NCBI RefSeq assembly: GCF_021389975.1
Contig: NZ_CP089981.1
Coordinates: forward strand, 3,187,501-3,251,500
Length of the DNA: 64,000 bases
Origin: Fulvivirga ulvae
GTDB taxonomy: Bacteria; Bacteroidota; Bacteroidia; Cytophagales; Cyclobacteriaceae
Reading direction: 5' to 3'
How positions within the stretch are numbered: position 1 is the first letter of the stretch; each line of letters opens with the position of its first letter. The translations under genes and the position numbers were made by a program. Under the pieces are notes generated by a model, which ran no database searches, was not told the DNA's origin, and saw only the letters and a program-made list of their open reading frames with translations. This document shows positions 8,684-16,539 of this stretch, in pieces.

Positions 8684-8961
8684 TGGCTAGATCACTTAAA
8701 AAAGGACCGTATATAGATTTCAGACTCGAGAAAAAGGTCGATGTCATGAATGATTCAGGAAAAAAATCTGTGATCAAGACCTGGTCAAGAAGGTCAATGA
8801 TCTCTCCTGATTTTGTAGGACACACGTTCGCTGTGCATAACGGAAATAAGTTTATCCCAGTGTATGTAACTGAAAATATGGTAGGTCACAAATTCGGTGA
8901 ATTTGCTCCAACCAGAAACTTCAGAGGACACGTAGGTAAAAAAGATAAAGGTAAAAGATAA
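8683..8961 (+). CDS. rpsS: 30S ribosomal protein S19
   Basis: The 92-residue protein shows MARSLKKGPYID at the start and the TWSRRSMISPDFVGHTFAVHNG core typical of S19. It binds the head of the small subunit with S13. It is translationally packed between rplB (one-base overlap) and rplV (two-base gap). Confidence 0.97.
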   Translation: MARSLKKGPYIDFRLEKKVDVMNDSGKKSVIKTWSRRSMISPDFVGHTFAVHNGNKFIPVYVTENMVGHKFGEFAPTRNFRGHVGKKDKGKR

Positions 8962-8963
8962 TT

Positions 8964-9359
8964 ATGGAGGCAGTAGCTAAATTAAAAAATGTACCTACCT
9001 CTCCCCGAAAGATGAGACTTGTTGCAGATCTTATCCGTGGTGAAAGAGTGAATAAGGCATTAAACATATTGAAATTTGAGCCTAAGCAAGGTGCTGCCAG
9101 GTTAGAGAAATTATTGCTATCAGCTATATCTAACTGGCAACAAAGTAATCAGGATGCTGACCTTGAGGATGCTGACCTATACGTAAAGTCGATTTATGTC
9201 GATAGCGGAAGAATCCTTAAAAGATTAAGACCTGCGCCGCAGGGTAGAGCACATAGAATCAGAAAGAGATCAAACCATGTGACGCTGATTTTGGACAGCA
9301 AGGCACCTGTAGTAGAAGCAGAAAAGAATACTAAGAAAAAAGAAAAAGAAGATAAATAA
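8964..9359 (+). CDS. rplV: 50S ribosomal protein L22
   Basis: The 131-residue protein has the L22 N-terminus (VPTSPRKMRLVADLIRG) and the beta-hairpin that lines the exit tunnel (LRPAPQGRAHRIRKRSNH). It is slightly longer than average because of a charged, lysine-rich tail (about residues 118-131). The stop overlaps the rpsC start by one base. Confidence 0.97.
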   Translation: MEAVAKLKNVPTSPRKMRLVADLIRGERVNKALNILKFEPKQGAARLEKLLLSAISNWQQSNQDADLEDADLYVKSIYVDSGRILKRLRPAPQGRAHRIRKRSNHVTLILDSKAPVVEAEKNTKKKEKEDK

Positions 9360-10105
9360 TGGGACAGAAAGTTAACCCTATTGCTTTAAGACTTGGCATC
9401 GTAAGAGGATGGGATTCCAGCTGGTACGGTGGAAATACTTTTTCTGATAAATTGATCGAAGACCATAATATCAGAAAATATATGGCTGCTCGTATCCCAA
9501 AAGGTGGTATTTCTAAAGTTATCATTGAGAGAACTTTAAAAAGAATTACTTTAACAGTACATACTGCACGTCCTGGTGTAGTGATTGGTAAAGGCGGTGC
9601 TGAAGTTGACAAGATCAAGGAAGAACTGAAAAAGCTAACAGGTAAAGATGTCCAGATCAATATCTTTGAAATAAAGAGACCCGAGCTTGACGCTAAACTT
9701 GTAGGGGATTCGGTAGCCCAGCAATTACAGGCTAGAATCTCTTACAGAAGAGCAATGAAGCAGGCTATTGCTTCAGCTATGAGAGTAGGAGCTCAGGGTA
9801 TAAAAATTAAGGTATCAGGTCGACTTGGCGGTGCTGAAATGGCGCGTACCGAGCAGTATAAGGATGGAAGAATTCCATTGCACACTCTGAGAGCTGATAT
9901 TGATTATGCCGTAAGTGAAGCCAATACAGTCTATGGTAAGATAGGCATCAAAGTATGGATATTCAAAGGTGAAGTTTATGGAAAGAGAGATCTTTCTCCG
10001 AATGTAGGAGTAGCTAACACTGGTGGTAGTGGTAGCGGTGGCGGAAGAGGCGGAAGAAAAAGAGCCGGAGGAGATAGTGGTCCTAAACGTAGAAGAAATA
10101 AATAA
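9359..10105 (+). CDS. rpsC: 30S ribosomal protein S3 with glycine/arginine-rich C-terminal tail
   Basis: The 248-residue protein has the S3 N-terminal domain with KH motif (VVIGKGGAEVDKIKEEL) and the C-terminal domain with the GRLGGAEMARTE motif. S3 binds at the mRNA entry and contributes to mRNA unwinding. Residues about 219-248 form a Gly/Ser-rich then Arg/Lys-rich low-complexity tail beyond the usual core. A 50-base spacer with hairpins and a direct repeat separates it from rplP, unusual in this otherwise gapless part of the operon. Confidence 0.97.
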   Translation: MGQKVNPIALRLGIVRGWDSSWYGGNTFSDKLIEDHNIRKYMAARIPKGGISKVIIERTLKRITLTVHTARPGVVIGKGGAEVDKIKEELKKLTGKDVQINIFEIKRPELDAKLVGDSVAQQLQARISYRRAMKQAIASAMRVGAQGIKIKVSGRLGGAEMARTEQYKDGRIPLHTLRADIDYAVSEANTVYGKIGIKVWIFKGEVYGKRDLSPNVGVANTGGSGSGGGRGGRKRAGGDSGPKRRRNK

Positions 10106-10151
10106 GTCATAAGGTGATTGCGCACCTTGTTGCGCATATCTAAAGTCATAA
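10104..10151 (+). repeat. 9-bp direct repeat flanking alternative hairpins between rpsC and rplP
   Basis: AAGTCATAA occurs at 10104-10112 and again at 10143-10151. Between the copies, AAGGTG (10111-10116) can pair with CACCTT (10123-10128). Alternatively TGCGCA (10119-10124) can pair with the second TGCGCA (10131-10136). The two pairings exclude each other. This may be a processing, attenuation or autoregulatory element; function is unproven. Confidence 0.5.
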
Positions 10152-10155
10152 AATT

Positions 10156-10578
10156 ATGTTACAGCCGAAAAGAACTAAGTTCAGGAAACAACAGAAAGGC
10201 AGGGTAAAAGGATTAGCGCAGCGTGGTCACAGAATTGCCTTCGGAGCGTTTGGAATTAAAGCCCTAGAACCAGGATGGATCACTTCTAGACAGATAGAGG
10301 CAGCAAGGATTGCAATGACCAGAGCAATGAAGAGGGAAGGACAAGTTTGGATTCGTATATTTCCTGATAAACCGATTACTAAAAAGCCTGCTGAGGTAAG
10401 GATGGGTAAAGGTAAAGGTGCTCCTGAATATTGGGTAGCAGTTGTAAAGCCAGGTACAATTCTTTTTGAAGCCGGAGGTGTAAAAAAAGAATTGGCACAG
10501 GAAGCGCTAAGATTAGCGCAAATGAAGCTTCCTATTAAAACTAAGTTTGCAGTACGTAGAGATTACGTTGAATCATAA
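10156..10578 (+). CDS. rplP: 50S ribosomal protein L16
   Basis: The 140-residue protein contains L16 signatures: LQPKRTKFRKQQKGR at the start, GWITSRQIEAARIAMTRAMKR, and RMGKGKGAPEYWVA. L16 completes the A-site and central protuberance region late in large-subunit assembly. It follows the structured 50-base spacer after rpsC. Confidence 0.97.
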   Translation: MLQPKRTKFRKQQKGRVKGLAQRGHRIAFGAFGIKALEPGWITSRQIEAARIAMTRAMKREGQVWIRIFPDKPITKKPAEVRMGKGKGAPEYWVAVVKPGTILFEAGGVKKELAQEALRLAQMKLPIKTKFAVRRDYVES

Positions 10579-10583
10579 TAAAG

Positions 10584-10778
10584 ATGAAAAATTCAGAGAT
10601 TAAAGCATTAGGCATAGAAGAACTGAAGCAAAAACTGGCGGGTGAGCAGGAAGCATACAGAAAGATGAGATTTGCTCATGAGATTTCTCCAATTGAGAAT
10701 CCTATGAAGATAAAGGAAACTCGCAAATTGATAGCCAGGTTGAAAACAGAAATTCGGGCTAAAGAACTTGCTAAATAA
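10584..10778 (+). CDS. rpmC: 50S ribosomal protein L29
   Basis: The 64-residue, mostly helical protein has the L29 pattern: IKALGIEELKQKL then a basic ETRKLIARLKTEIR segment. It lies beside L23 at the tunnel exit. It is spaced five bases after rplP and seven before rpsQ. Confidence 0.95.
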   Translation: MKNSEIKALGIEELKQKLAGEQEAYRKMRFAHEISPIENPMKIKETRKLIARLKTEIRAKELAK

Positions 10779-10785
10779 CATTTAA

Positions 10786-11043
10786 ATGGAGTCAAGAAAA
10801 TTAAGAAAAGAAAGAATAGGGCAGGTTGTCAGCAACAAAATGGAGAAGTCCATTACTGTTTCTGTACTTAGAAAAGAGAAACACCCTATCTATGGTAAGT
10901 TTGTTAAGAAAACTACCAAGTTTACGGCTCACGATGAACAGAACGAGTGTGGTATTGGAGATACCGTAAGAATTATGGAAACTCGTCCTTTGAGTAAGAA
11001 CAAAAGGTGGAGATTAGTTGAAATCATAGAAAAGGCTAAATAA
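10786..11043 (+). CDS. rpsQ: 30S ribosomal protein S17
   Basis: The 85-residue protein has the S17 OB-fold signatures RKLRKERIGQVVSNKMEKSITV and RIMETRPLSKNKRWRL. S17 is a primary binder of the 5' domain of 16S rRNA. It is separated from rplN by one base. Confidence 0.96.
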   Translation: MESRKLRKERIGQVVSNKMEKSITVSVLRKEKHPIYGKFVKKTTKFTAHDEQNECGIGDTVRIMETRPLSKNKRWRLVEIIEKAK

Positions 11044-11044
11044 G

Positions 11045-11413
11045 ATGATACAACAAGAGTCAAGATTAAACGTGGCAGATAATAGCGGTGCAAAGGAAGT
11101 TCTTTGTATTCGTGTATTGGGAGGTACTGGTAAAAAGTATGCTTCAGTTGGTGACAAAATTGTTGTATCAGTGAAGTCGGCACTATCATCCAGTAACCTT
11201 AAGAAAGGTACGGTATCCAGAGCGGTAATCGTAAGAACGAAAAAGGAAGTGAGAAGAAAAGATGGATCTTACATCAGATTCGAGGATAATGCTGCTGTAT
11301 TATTAACAGCGAATGATGAGCCGAGAGGTACACGTATTTTTGGACCTGTAGCTAGAGAGTTGCGCGAAAAGCAATTCATGAAAATTGTTTCACTGGCACC
11401 TGAAGTATTATAA
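11045..11413 (+). CDS. rplN: 50S ribosomal protein L14
   Basis: The 122-residue protein begins MIQQESRLNVADNSGAKEV, diagnostic of L14, and ends with the usual FMKIVSLAPEVL. It forms part of an intersubunit bridge. Length is exactly the family norm. Confidence 0.97.
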   Translation: MIQQESRLNVADNSGAKEVLCIRVLGGTGKKYASVGDKIVVSVKSALSSSNLKKGTVSRAVIVRTKKEVRRKDGSYIRFEDNAAVLLTANDEPRGTRIFGPVARELREKQFMKIVSLAPEVL

Positions 11414-11415
11414 TC

Positions 11416-11763
11416 ATGGAAAGAAAGAAGAATAAACAACCCAAACTACACATTAGAAAAGGAGATACTGTTAAAGTTATCGCCGGAAATTCAAAAGGTA
11501 AAGAGGGTGTGGTACTGGAGGTGGTTCCCTCTAAGTTACGAGCGGTTGTAGAAGGAGTCAATATTGTTACCAAACATGTTAAACCTTCCGCTACAAATCC
11601 TGAGGGTGGAATAGAGAAGACAGAAGCTGCAATTCACATTAGCAATTTAATGTTGAAGGATCCAGCTACTGGTGAGGCCACCAGAACTGGAAGAAAAGCA
11701 GATGACAAAGGTAAGCTGCAAAGATATTCTAAGAAAACTGGAGAAATTATTAAAAATGGCTAA
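11416..11763 (+). CDS. rplX: 50S ribosomal protein L24
   Basis: The 115-residue protein has the KOW motif (KGDTVKVIAGNSKGKEGVVLEV, in parts) and the GVNIVTKHVKPS segment. L24 nucleates 50S assembly near the 5' end of 23S rRNA. Its last eight bases overlap the rplE start. Confidence 0.96.
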   Translation: MERKKNKQPKLHIRKGDTVKVIAGNSKGKEGVVLEVVPSKLRAVVEGVNIVTKHVKPSATNPEGGIEKTEAAIHISNLMLKDPATGEATRTGRKADDKGKLQRYSKKTGEIIKNG

Positions 11764-12316
11764 TCCGAGATTAAAAGAAAAATACCAAAAGGAAATAGTA
11801 CCTGCTCTTAAAGATAAGTTTCAGTACAAGTCTATAATGCAGGTTCCTAAAGTGGTTAAAGTGTGTATCAATAAGGGTATAGGTGCTGCAGTGGCAGACA
11901 AAAAGTTAATTGATACAGGTATAGAGGAGTTAACCACTATTACTGGACAAAAAGCCGTGGCTACCAAAGCTAAAAAATCAATCTCTAACTTTAAGTTAAG
12001 AGACGGAATGCCTATTGGAGCAAGAGTTACCCTGAGGGGAGATAAAATGTACGAATTTATGGATAGACTTATGTCTATTGCACTTCCACGTGTTAGGGAC
12101 TTTAGGGGTATTAATGACAAAGGTTTTGACGGTAGAGGCAATTATACCTTAGGAGTAAAGGAGCAAATTATCTTTCCTGAGATTAGTATAGATAAAGTAA
12201 ATAAGATCAGTGGAATGGACATTACTTTTGTTACAACTGCTGAATCAGATGAGGAAAGTTTCGAACTGTTGAAAGCGTTTGGTATGCCTTTCGCAAGTAA
12301 CGCAAGTAAATCATAA
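11756..12316 (+). CDS. rplE: 50S ribosomal protein L5
   Basis: The start chosen is ATG at 11756 (MANPRLKEKYQ), giving 186 residues, the normal L5 length. A longer in-frame extension back to 11672 would lie inside rplX and does not look like L5. Signatures include MQVPKVVKVCINKGIG and RDFRGIN. L5 binds 5S rRNA in the central protuberance. The eight-base overlap with rplX suggests translational coupling. Confidence 0.96.
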   Translation: MANPRLKEKYQKEIVPALKDKFQYKSIMQVPKVVKVCINKGIGAAVADKKLIDTGIEELTTITGQKAVATKAKKSISNFKLRDGMPIGARVTLRGDKMYEFMDRLMSIALPRVRDFRGINDKGFDGRGNYTLGVKEQIIFPEISIDKVNKISGMDITFVTTAESDEESFELLKAFGMPFASNASKS

Positions 12317-12322
12317 AATATT

Positions 12323-12592
12323 ATGGCAAGAAAAGCTGTTATAGCAAGAGAAAAAAAGAGAGAAAGATTAGTAGCAAAGTTTGCTGCTAAGCGCACGGCT
12401 CTTAAAGAGGCAGGAGATTACGAGGGACTGGATAAATTACCTCGAAATGCCTCACCGGTTAGATTACACAATAGATGTAAGCTAACGGGTAGACCTAAAG
12501 GATACATGAGAAAGTTTGGTATCTCCAGGGTTACTTTTAGAGAAATGGCTTCAGATGGAAAGATTCCAGGTGTAACTAAAGCCAGCTGGTAA
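12323..12592 (+). CDS. rpsN: 30S ribosomal protein S14, zinc-independent type
   Basis: The 89-residue protein has the S14 core (HNRCKLTGRPKGYMRKFGISRVTFREMA) read in two parts, but lacks the CxxC pairs of the short zinc-binding form. It is therefore the longer C-minus type. It ends the first block of the operon: a 95-base gap with a promoter follows before rpsH. Confidence 0.96.
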   Translation: MARKAVIAREKKRERLVAKFAAKRTALKEAGDYEGLDKLPRNASPVRLHNRCKLTGRPKGYMRKFGISRVTFREMASDGKIPGVTKASW

Positions 12593-12604
12593 AAAGTTTC
12601 TCTT

Positions 12605-12639
12605 TTTGTTTTATTCAAGAAAATAGTTCTGTATCTTTG
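12605..12639 (+). promoter_or_regulatory. Internal promoter between rpsN and rpsH
   Basis: An exact -7 element TATCTTTG lies at 12632-12639. A TTTG at 12605-12608 is a weak -33 candidate because spacing is 23 bases, longer than usual. The sequence around the -7 (TATCTTTGCAG) matches that of the main promoter at 6222. The start site near 12646 would give a leader with a GCCTG/CGGGC hairpin before rpsH. Confidence 0.55.
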
Positions 12640-12687
12640 CAGGCCTGTTTCATACGGGCGGCAATTTTACGTTAGATAAAGAAGAAA

Positions 12688-13086
12688 ATGACAGATCCAA
12701 TAGCAGATTATTTAACCCGTTTGAGGAATGCTATCAAGGCCAAGCATAGGGTCGTTGATATTCCTGCGTCTAATATCAAGAAGGAAATGACGAAAGTACT
12801 TCATGATAAAGGGTATATTCTGAACTATAAGTTCGAAGAGACAACGAACCATCAGGGTAATATCAAAATAGCTTTGAAGTACAATCCTGACTCAAAAAAA
12901 CCAGCTATCTTCCATCTTGAAAGAGTTAGTAAGCCAGGTTTAAGAAAATATGCTTCAGCCGATTCATTACCTCGTGTATTGAATGGTCTGGGTGTGGCTA
13001 TCCTTTCGACATCTCGAGGTGTTATCACAGATAAAGAAGCGCGAGATATGAATGTGGGTGGTGAAGTTTTGTGTTACATATATTAA
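12688..13086 (+). CDS. rpsH: 30S ribosomal protein S8
   Basis: The 132-residue protein has the S8 start (TDPIADYLTRLRNAI) and the C-terminal STSRGVITDKEARDMNVGGEVL signature, read in parts. S8 binds the central domain of 16S rRNA and in E. coli represses the spc operon. It is the first gene after the internal promoter, so it may head a separately controlled transcript. Confidence 0.97.
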   Translation: MTDPIADYLTRLRNAIKAKHRVVDIPASNIKKEMTKVLHDKGYILNYKFEETTNHQGNIKIALKYNPDSKKPAIFHLERVSKPGLRKYASADSLPRVLNGLGVAILSTSRGVITDKEARDMNVGGEVLCYIY

Positions 13087-13098
13087 TTATAAACATCA

Positions 13099-13656
13099 AT
13101 GTCAAGAATAGGGAAAAAACCAATAAAGCTTGCAAGCGGTGTTTCTTACACTTTTGACGAGAAAGTTGGAAACATTGTTGTGAAGGGACCGAAAGGTGAG
13201 CTTACACAGAAAATAGACCCTGCCTTCAAATTGGTTGAAGACGAAGGCGAGTTGACCGTTGAAAGGCCAACTGATCAGAAGAGGCATAAAGCTCTTCATG
13301 GTCTCTATCGCTCTTTGATCAACAATATGGTAGAAGGAGTTAGCTCTGGATTTACCAGGAAATTAGAATTGGTAGGGGTTGGATATAAAGCTTCAGCTCA
13401 GAATAACGTTCTGGAGTTGAGTTTAGGCTATTCTCATAATATATTTCTAGCTGTTCCTTCTGAATTAAAGGTTTCGGCAGAAACTGAAAAAGGAAAGAAT
13501 CCGGTTGTTACACTTGAAGGAAGTGACAAACAACTGATTGGACAGGTGGCGGCAAAGATTAAAAGCCTGAGATCTGTAGAGCCTTACAAAGGTAAAGGTG
13601 TAAGATTCGTAGGAGAGCAAGTTAGACGTAAAGCTGGTAAACAAGCTGCTAAATAA
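13099..13656 (+). CDS. rplF: 50S ribosomal protein L6
   Basis: The 185-residue protein starts MSRIGKKPI and has the two-fold repeated L6 domain, with VEPYKGKGVRFVGEQVRRKAGK near the end. L6 lies near the factor-binding site. Twelve bases separate it from rpsH. Confidence 0.97.
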   Translation: MSRIGKKPIKLASGVSYTFDEKVGNIVVKGPKGELTQKIDPAFKLVEDEGELTVERPTDQKRHKALHGLYRSLINNMVEGVSSGFTRKLELVGVGYKASAQNNVLELSLGYSHNIFLAVPSELKVSAETEKGKNPVVTLEGSDKQLIGQVAAKIKSLRSVEPYKGKGVRFVGEQVRRKAGKQAAK

Positions 13657-13664
13657 TTAAGGAG

Positions 13665-14012
13665 ATGGCATTTAACAAATACAAAAGAAGACTTAGAATT
13701 AAGAAGGGTATCAGAAATAAAATTTCTGGTACTTCTGAGAAACCAAGACTTTCTGTTTTTAAAAGTAATAAAGGTATCTACGCACAGATTATTGATGACA
13801 CTAAGGGTCATACGCTGTTAGCAGTTTCTTCAAGAGAACTAGGTGAGACTAAAAATAGTATAGATATTTCTAAATCTGTAGGAACTAAGCTTGCTGAAAA
13901 AGCAAAGTCGGGTGGTATAGAACATGTAGTATTTGATCGTAATGGTTACCTATATCACGGAAAAGTAAAAGCTTTAGCCGAAGGTGCCAGAGAAGGAGGT
14001 CTAAAATTTTAA
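13665..14012 (+). CDS. rplR: 50S ribosomal protein L18
   Basis: The 115-residue protein has the L18 motifs RRLRIKKGIRNKISGT, RLSVFKSNKGIYAQIIDD and FDRNGYLYHGKVKALAEGAREGGL (in parts). L18 brings 5S rRNA into the large subunit with L5. Eight-base spacing to rplF. Confidence 0.97.
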   Translation: MAFNKYKRRLRIKKGIRNKISGTSEKPRLSVFKSNKGIYAQIIDDTKGHTLLAVSSRELGETKNSIDISKSVGTKLAEKAKSGGIEHVVFDRNGYLYHGKVKALAEGAREGGLKF

Positions 14013-14018
14013 AGCATT

Positions 14019-14537
14019 ATGTCTCAAAGTAATATAAGATCAGTAAAAGCTAGCGAAATAGACCTTAAAGAAAAGGTTGTTGCAATTAAACGTGTGGCTA
14101 AGGTTGTTAAAGGTGGTAGAAGATTTAGTTTCTCTGCCATTGTGGTTGTAGGAGATGGTAACGGAGTGGTTGGATACGGTCTTGGTAAAGCCAATGAAGT
14201 TACAGATGCAATAACTAAAGGCATAGATGACGCGAAAAAGAACCTGGTAAAAGTACCTGTAATAAAAGGAACCGTGCCGCATGAAGCAATAGGTAAGTTC
14301 GGAGGGGGATTCGTTCTTCTTAAGCCTGCATCAGCTGGTACAGGTGTTATCGCCGGTGGTGCTATGCGTGCCGTATTGGAAAGTGCTGGCGTACATAATG
14401 TACTTGCAAAGTCTAAGGGTTCTTCAAATCCGCACAATGTGGTGAAGGCTACTTTTGATGCGCTAACAAATATGAGAGACGCATTCACTGTAGCACAGGA
14501 CAGAGGGGTTTCTTTATCTAAAGTTTTTAACGGTTAA
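14019..14537 (+). CDS. rpsE: 30S ribosomal protein S5
   Basis: The 172-residue protein has the dsRBD-like N-terminal domain (VKGGRRFSFSAIVVVGDG) and the C-terminal GTGVIAGGAMRAVLESAGV region. S5 shapes the decoding centre and mRNA channel. The stop is followed one base later by rpmD. Confidence 0.97.
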   Translation: MSQSNIRSVKASEIDLKEKVVAIKRVAKVVKGGRRFSFSAIVVVGDGNGVVGYGLGKANEVTDAITKGIDDAKKNLVKVPVIKGTVPHEAIGKFGGGFVLLKPASAGTGVIAGGAMRAVLESAGVHNVLAKSKGSSNPHNVVKATFDALTNMRDAFTVAQDRGVSLSKVFNG

Positions 14538-14538
14538 G

Positions 14539-14721
14539 ATGATGGCAAAAGTTAGAATTTCTCAAGTTAGAAGTACAATTGGAAGGCCTGAAAGACAAAA
14601 ACGTACCATTAAGGCGCTGGGTTTAGGTAAGATTGATAAGTCTGTAGAGGTAGAATTAACTCCGCAAATTAGCGGCATGATTAATAAGGTAAACCATTTG
14701 GTTACTGTAACTGAAGTTTAA
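14539..14721 (+). CDS. rpmD: 50S ribosomal protein L30
   Basis: The 60-residue protein matches L30 (VRISQVRSTIGRPERQKRTIKALGL, in parts). Two adjacent ATG codons (14539 and 14542) could both start it; the second gives the more usual MAKVRI. A 49-base gap with a small hairpin precedes rplO. Confidence 0.95.
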   Translation: MMAKVRISQVRSTIGRPERQKRTIKALGLGKIDKSVEVELTPQISGMINKVNHLVTVTEV

Positions 14722-14770
14722 AAATATATTCCGAGTCTGATAATCAGGCGCTAGGCAAAAAATATAACAG

Positions 14771-15217
14771 ATGAAATTAAATACATTAAAACCTGCTGAA
14801 GGTTCTGTTAAAACAAGAAAAAGAGTTGGCCGTGGTCAGGGATCTGGCAAAGGTGGAACCTCTACAAGAGGACATAAGGGTGCCAAATCAAGATCTGGTT
14901 ACTCAAAAAAGATCGGCTTTGAAGGTGGGCAAATGCCACTTCAAAGGAGGGTTCCTAAGTTTGGGTTCACTAATCCTAATAGGGTTGAGTATAAAGCGAT
15001 CAATCTGGATACAATTCAAAAACTCGTTGATGATACTAAGGCAACGGCGGTGGATGTTAATTTGATTGTAGAAAATGGTTTGGCTGCAAAGAAAGACTTA
15101 ATAAAGATATTAGGAAAAGGAGAGTTAAAATCGAAAGTAGATGTTACCGCTCATGCTTTTTCCGCATCGGCTTCTAAAGCCATAGAGGCTGCTGGTGGAA
15201 AAGTGACTCAACTATAA
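14771..15217 (+). CDS. rplO: 50S ribosomal protein L15
   Basis: The 148-residue protein starts with MKLNTLKPAEGSVKTRKRVG and has the glycine-rich GRGQGSGKGGTSTRGHKG segment and FEGGQMPLQRRVPKFGF. L15 is a late-assembly protein. Two bases separate it from secY, as is usual in spc operons. Confidence 0.97.
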   Translation: MKLNTLKPAEGSVKTRKRVGRGQGSGKGGTSTRGHKGAKSRSGYSKKIGFEGGQMPLQRRVPKFGFTNPNRVEYKAINLDTIQKLVDDTKATAVDVNLIVENGLAAKKDLIKILGKGELKSKVDVTAHAFSASASKAIEAAGGKVTQL

Positions 15218-15219
15218 TT

Positions 15220-16533
15220 ATGAAGAAGTTTTTCACTACCATAAAGAACATATTTTCAATCGAAGATCTACGGATAAGGATCCTGAATACATTAGGGTTC
15301 CTTATCATCTTTAGGTTAGGGTCTTTTATTGTATTACCAGGCGTGGATCCGGATGCATTAGGCAGCGGAGCGCAAGGAGGAATATTTGATTTATTAAATA
15401 CTTTCTTGGGGGGGTCTTTCAGTAGAGCCTCCATATTCGCGTTGGGTATAATGCCTTATATATCGGCTTCAATCGTTATTCAGTTATTGACCGTGGCAGT
15501 GCCATACTTCCAGAAGCTTCAAAAGGAAGGTGAGTCTGGAAGGAAGCGCCTGACACAGATTACGAGAGTACTTACAATTGCTATTACGCTTGCTCAATCA
15601 GCGGGCTATCTTGCAGCGACTATTCCTGCTGAGGCAATTATGTATGATCCGGCCTTTTTCCAGATATCATCTATGATTATCTTGGTATCAGGAACGATGT
15701 TCTGTATGTGGATTGGTGAGAAGATTACTGATAAGGGAATTGGTAACGGAATTTCAATGCTGATTATGATTGGTATTATCTCCAGATTCCCTGGCTCACT
15801 GGTAAGTGAGGCAATGTCAAGGGGAATGAGCGGAGCCTTGATGTTTGTTTTAGAAATTGTGGCATTATTCTTTGTTGTAATGGCAGTTGTAATGCTCACA
15901 CAAGCTGTAAGAAGAATACCAATACAATATGCAAAACAGGTTATTGGTAATAAATTGTATGGAGGAAAAAGAGATTATATTCCTTTAAAAATTAATGCGT
16001 CTGGTGTGATGCCTATTATATTTGCACAGGCATTAATGTTTATTCCTCCTTTAATAGCCGGAATCTGGAAAGAAAGCGAAGTTGGATCTTATATAGGTTC
16101 AACCTTTTCTGATCCTTACTCGTGGCAGTATAACTTAGTGTTTGGCATATTGATATTGCTATTTACTTTCTTTTATACAGCTATTACAGTTAATCCTAAT
16201 GATATTGCTGATAATCTTAAGCGTAACGGAGGATTTATCCCGGGAATTAAACCAGGTAAGCAGACATCCGAGTTTATAGATCAGGTATTGACAAAAATAA
16301 CGTTGCCGGGGTCAATTTTCCTTGCACTTGTAGCTATTTTGCCTGCATTTGCGGTAAAGGCAGGAATTAGTCCTAACTTTGCTCAGTTTTACGGGGGCAC
16401 CTCTTTATTGATTATGGTAGGTGTTATTCTGGATACACTCCAGCAGATAGAAAGTTACCTGCTAATGAGGCACTATGAAGGTATGATGAAGTCTGGTAAG
16501 GTGAAAGGACGTTCTCAAATTGCTGCAGCTTAA
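15220..16533 (+). CDS. secY: Protein translocase subunit SecY
   Basis: The 437-residue polytopic protein has about ten membrane segments and SecY signatures: the plug-region start GSFIVLPGVDP, LGIMPYISASIVIQLL, the large cytosolic loop with RKRLTQITR, and NPNDIADNLKRNGGFIPGIKPG. It forms the Sec channel in the inner membrane with SecE and SecG, which are not in this window. As common in Bacteroidota, adk does not follow; map does. Confidence 0.97.
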   Translation: MKKFFTTIKNIFSIEDLRIRILNTLGFLIIFRLGSFIVLPGVDPDALGSGAQGGIFDLLNTFLGGSFSRASIFALGIMPYISASIVIQLLTVAVPYFQKLQKEGESGRKRLTQITRVLTIAITLAQSAGYLAATIPAEAIMYDPAFFQISSMIILVSGTMFCMWIGEKITDKGIGNGISMLIMIGIISRFPGSLVSEAMSRGMSGALMFVLEIVALFFVVMAVVMLTQAVRRIPIQYAKQVIGNKLYGGKRDYIPLKINASGVMPIIFAQALMFIPPLIAGIWKESEVGSYIGSTFSDPYSWQYNLVFGILILLFTFFYTAITVNPNDIADNLKRNGGFIPGIKPGKQTSEFIDQVLTKITLPGSIFLALVAILPAFAVKAGISPNFAQFYGGTSLLIMVGVILDTLQQIESYLLMRHYEGMMKSGKVKGRSQIAAA

Positions 16534-16539
16534 TCTGGA

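Noticed and set aside
14024..14488. Long minus-strand frame opposite rpsE (154 codons)
   Set aside because: It lies wholly within rpsE, has no ribosome-binding context or recognisable motif, and arises from the codon pattern of the ribosomal gene.
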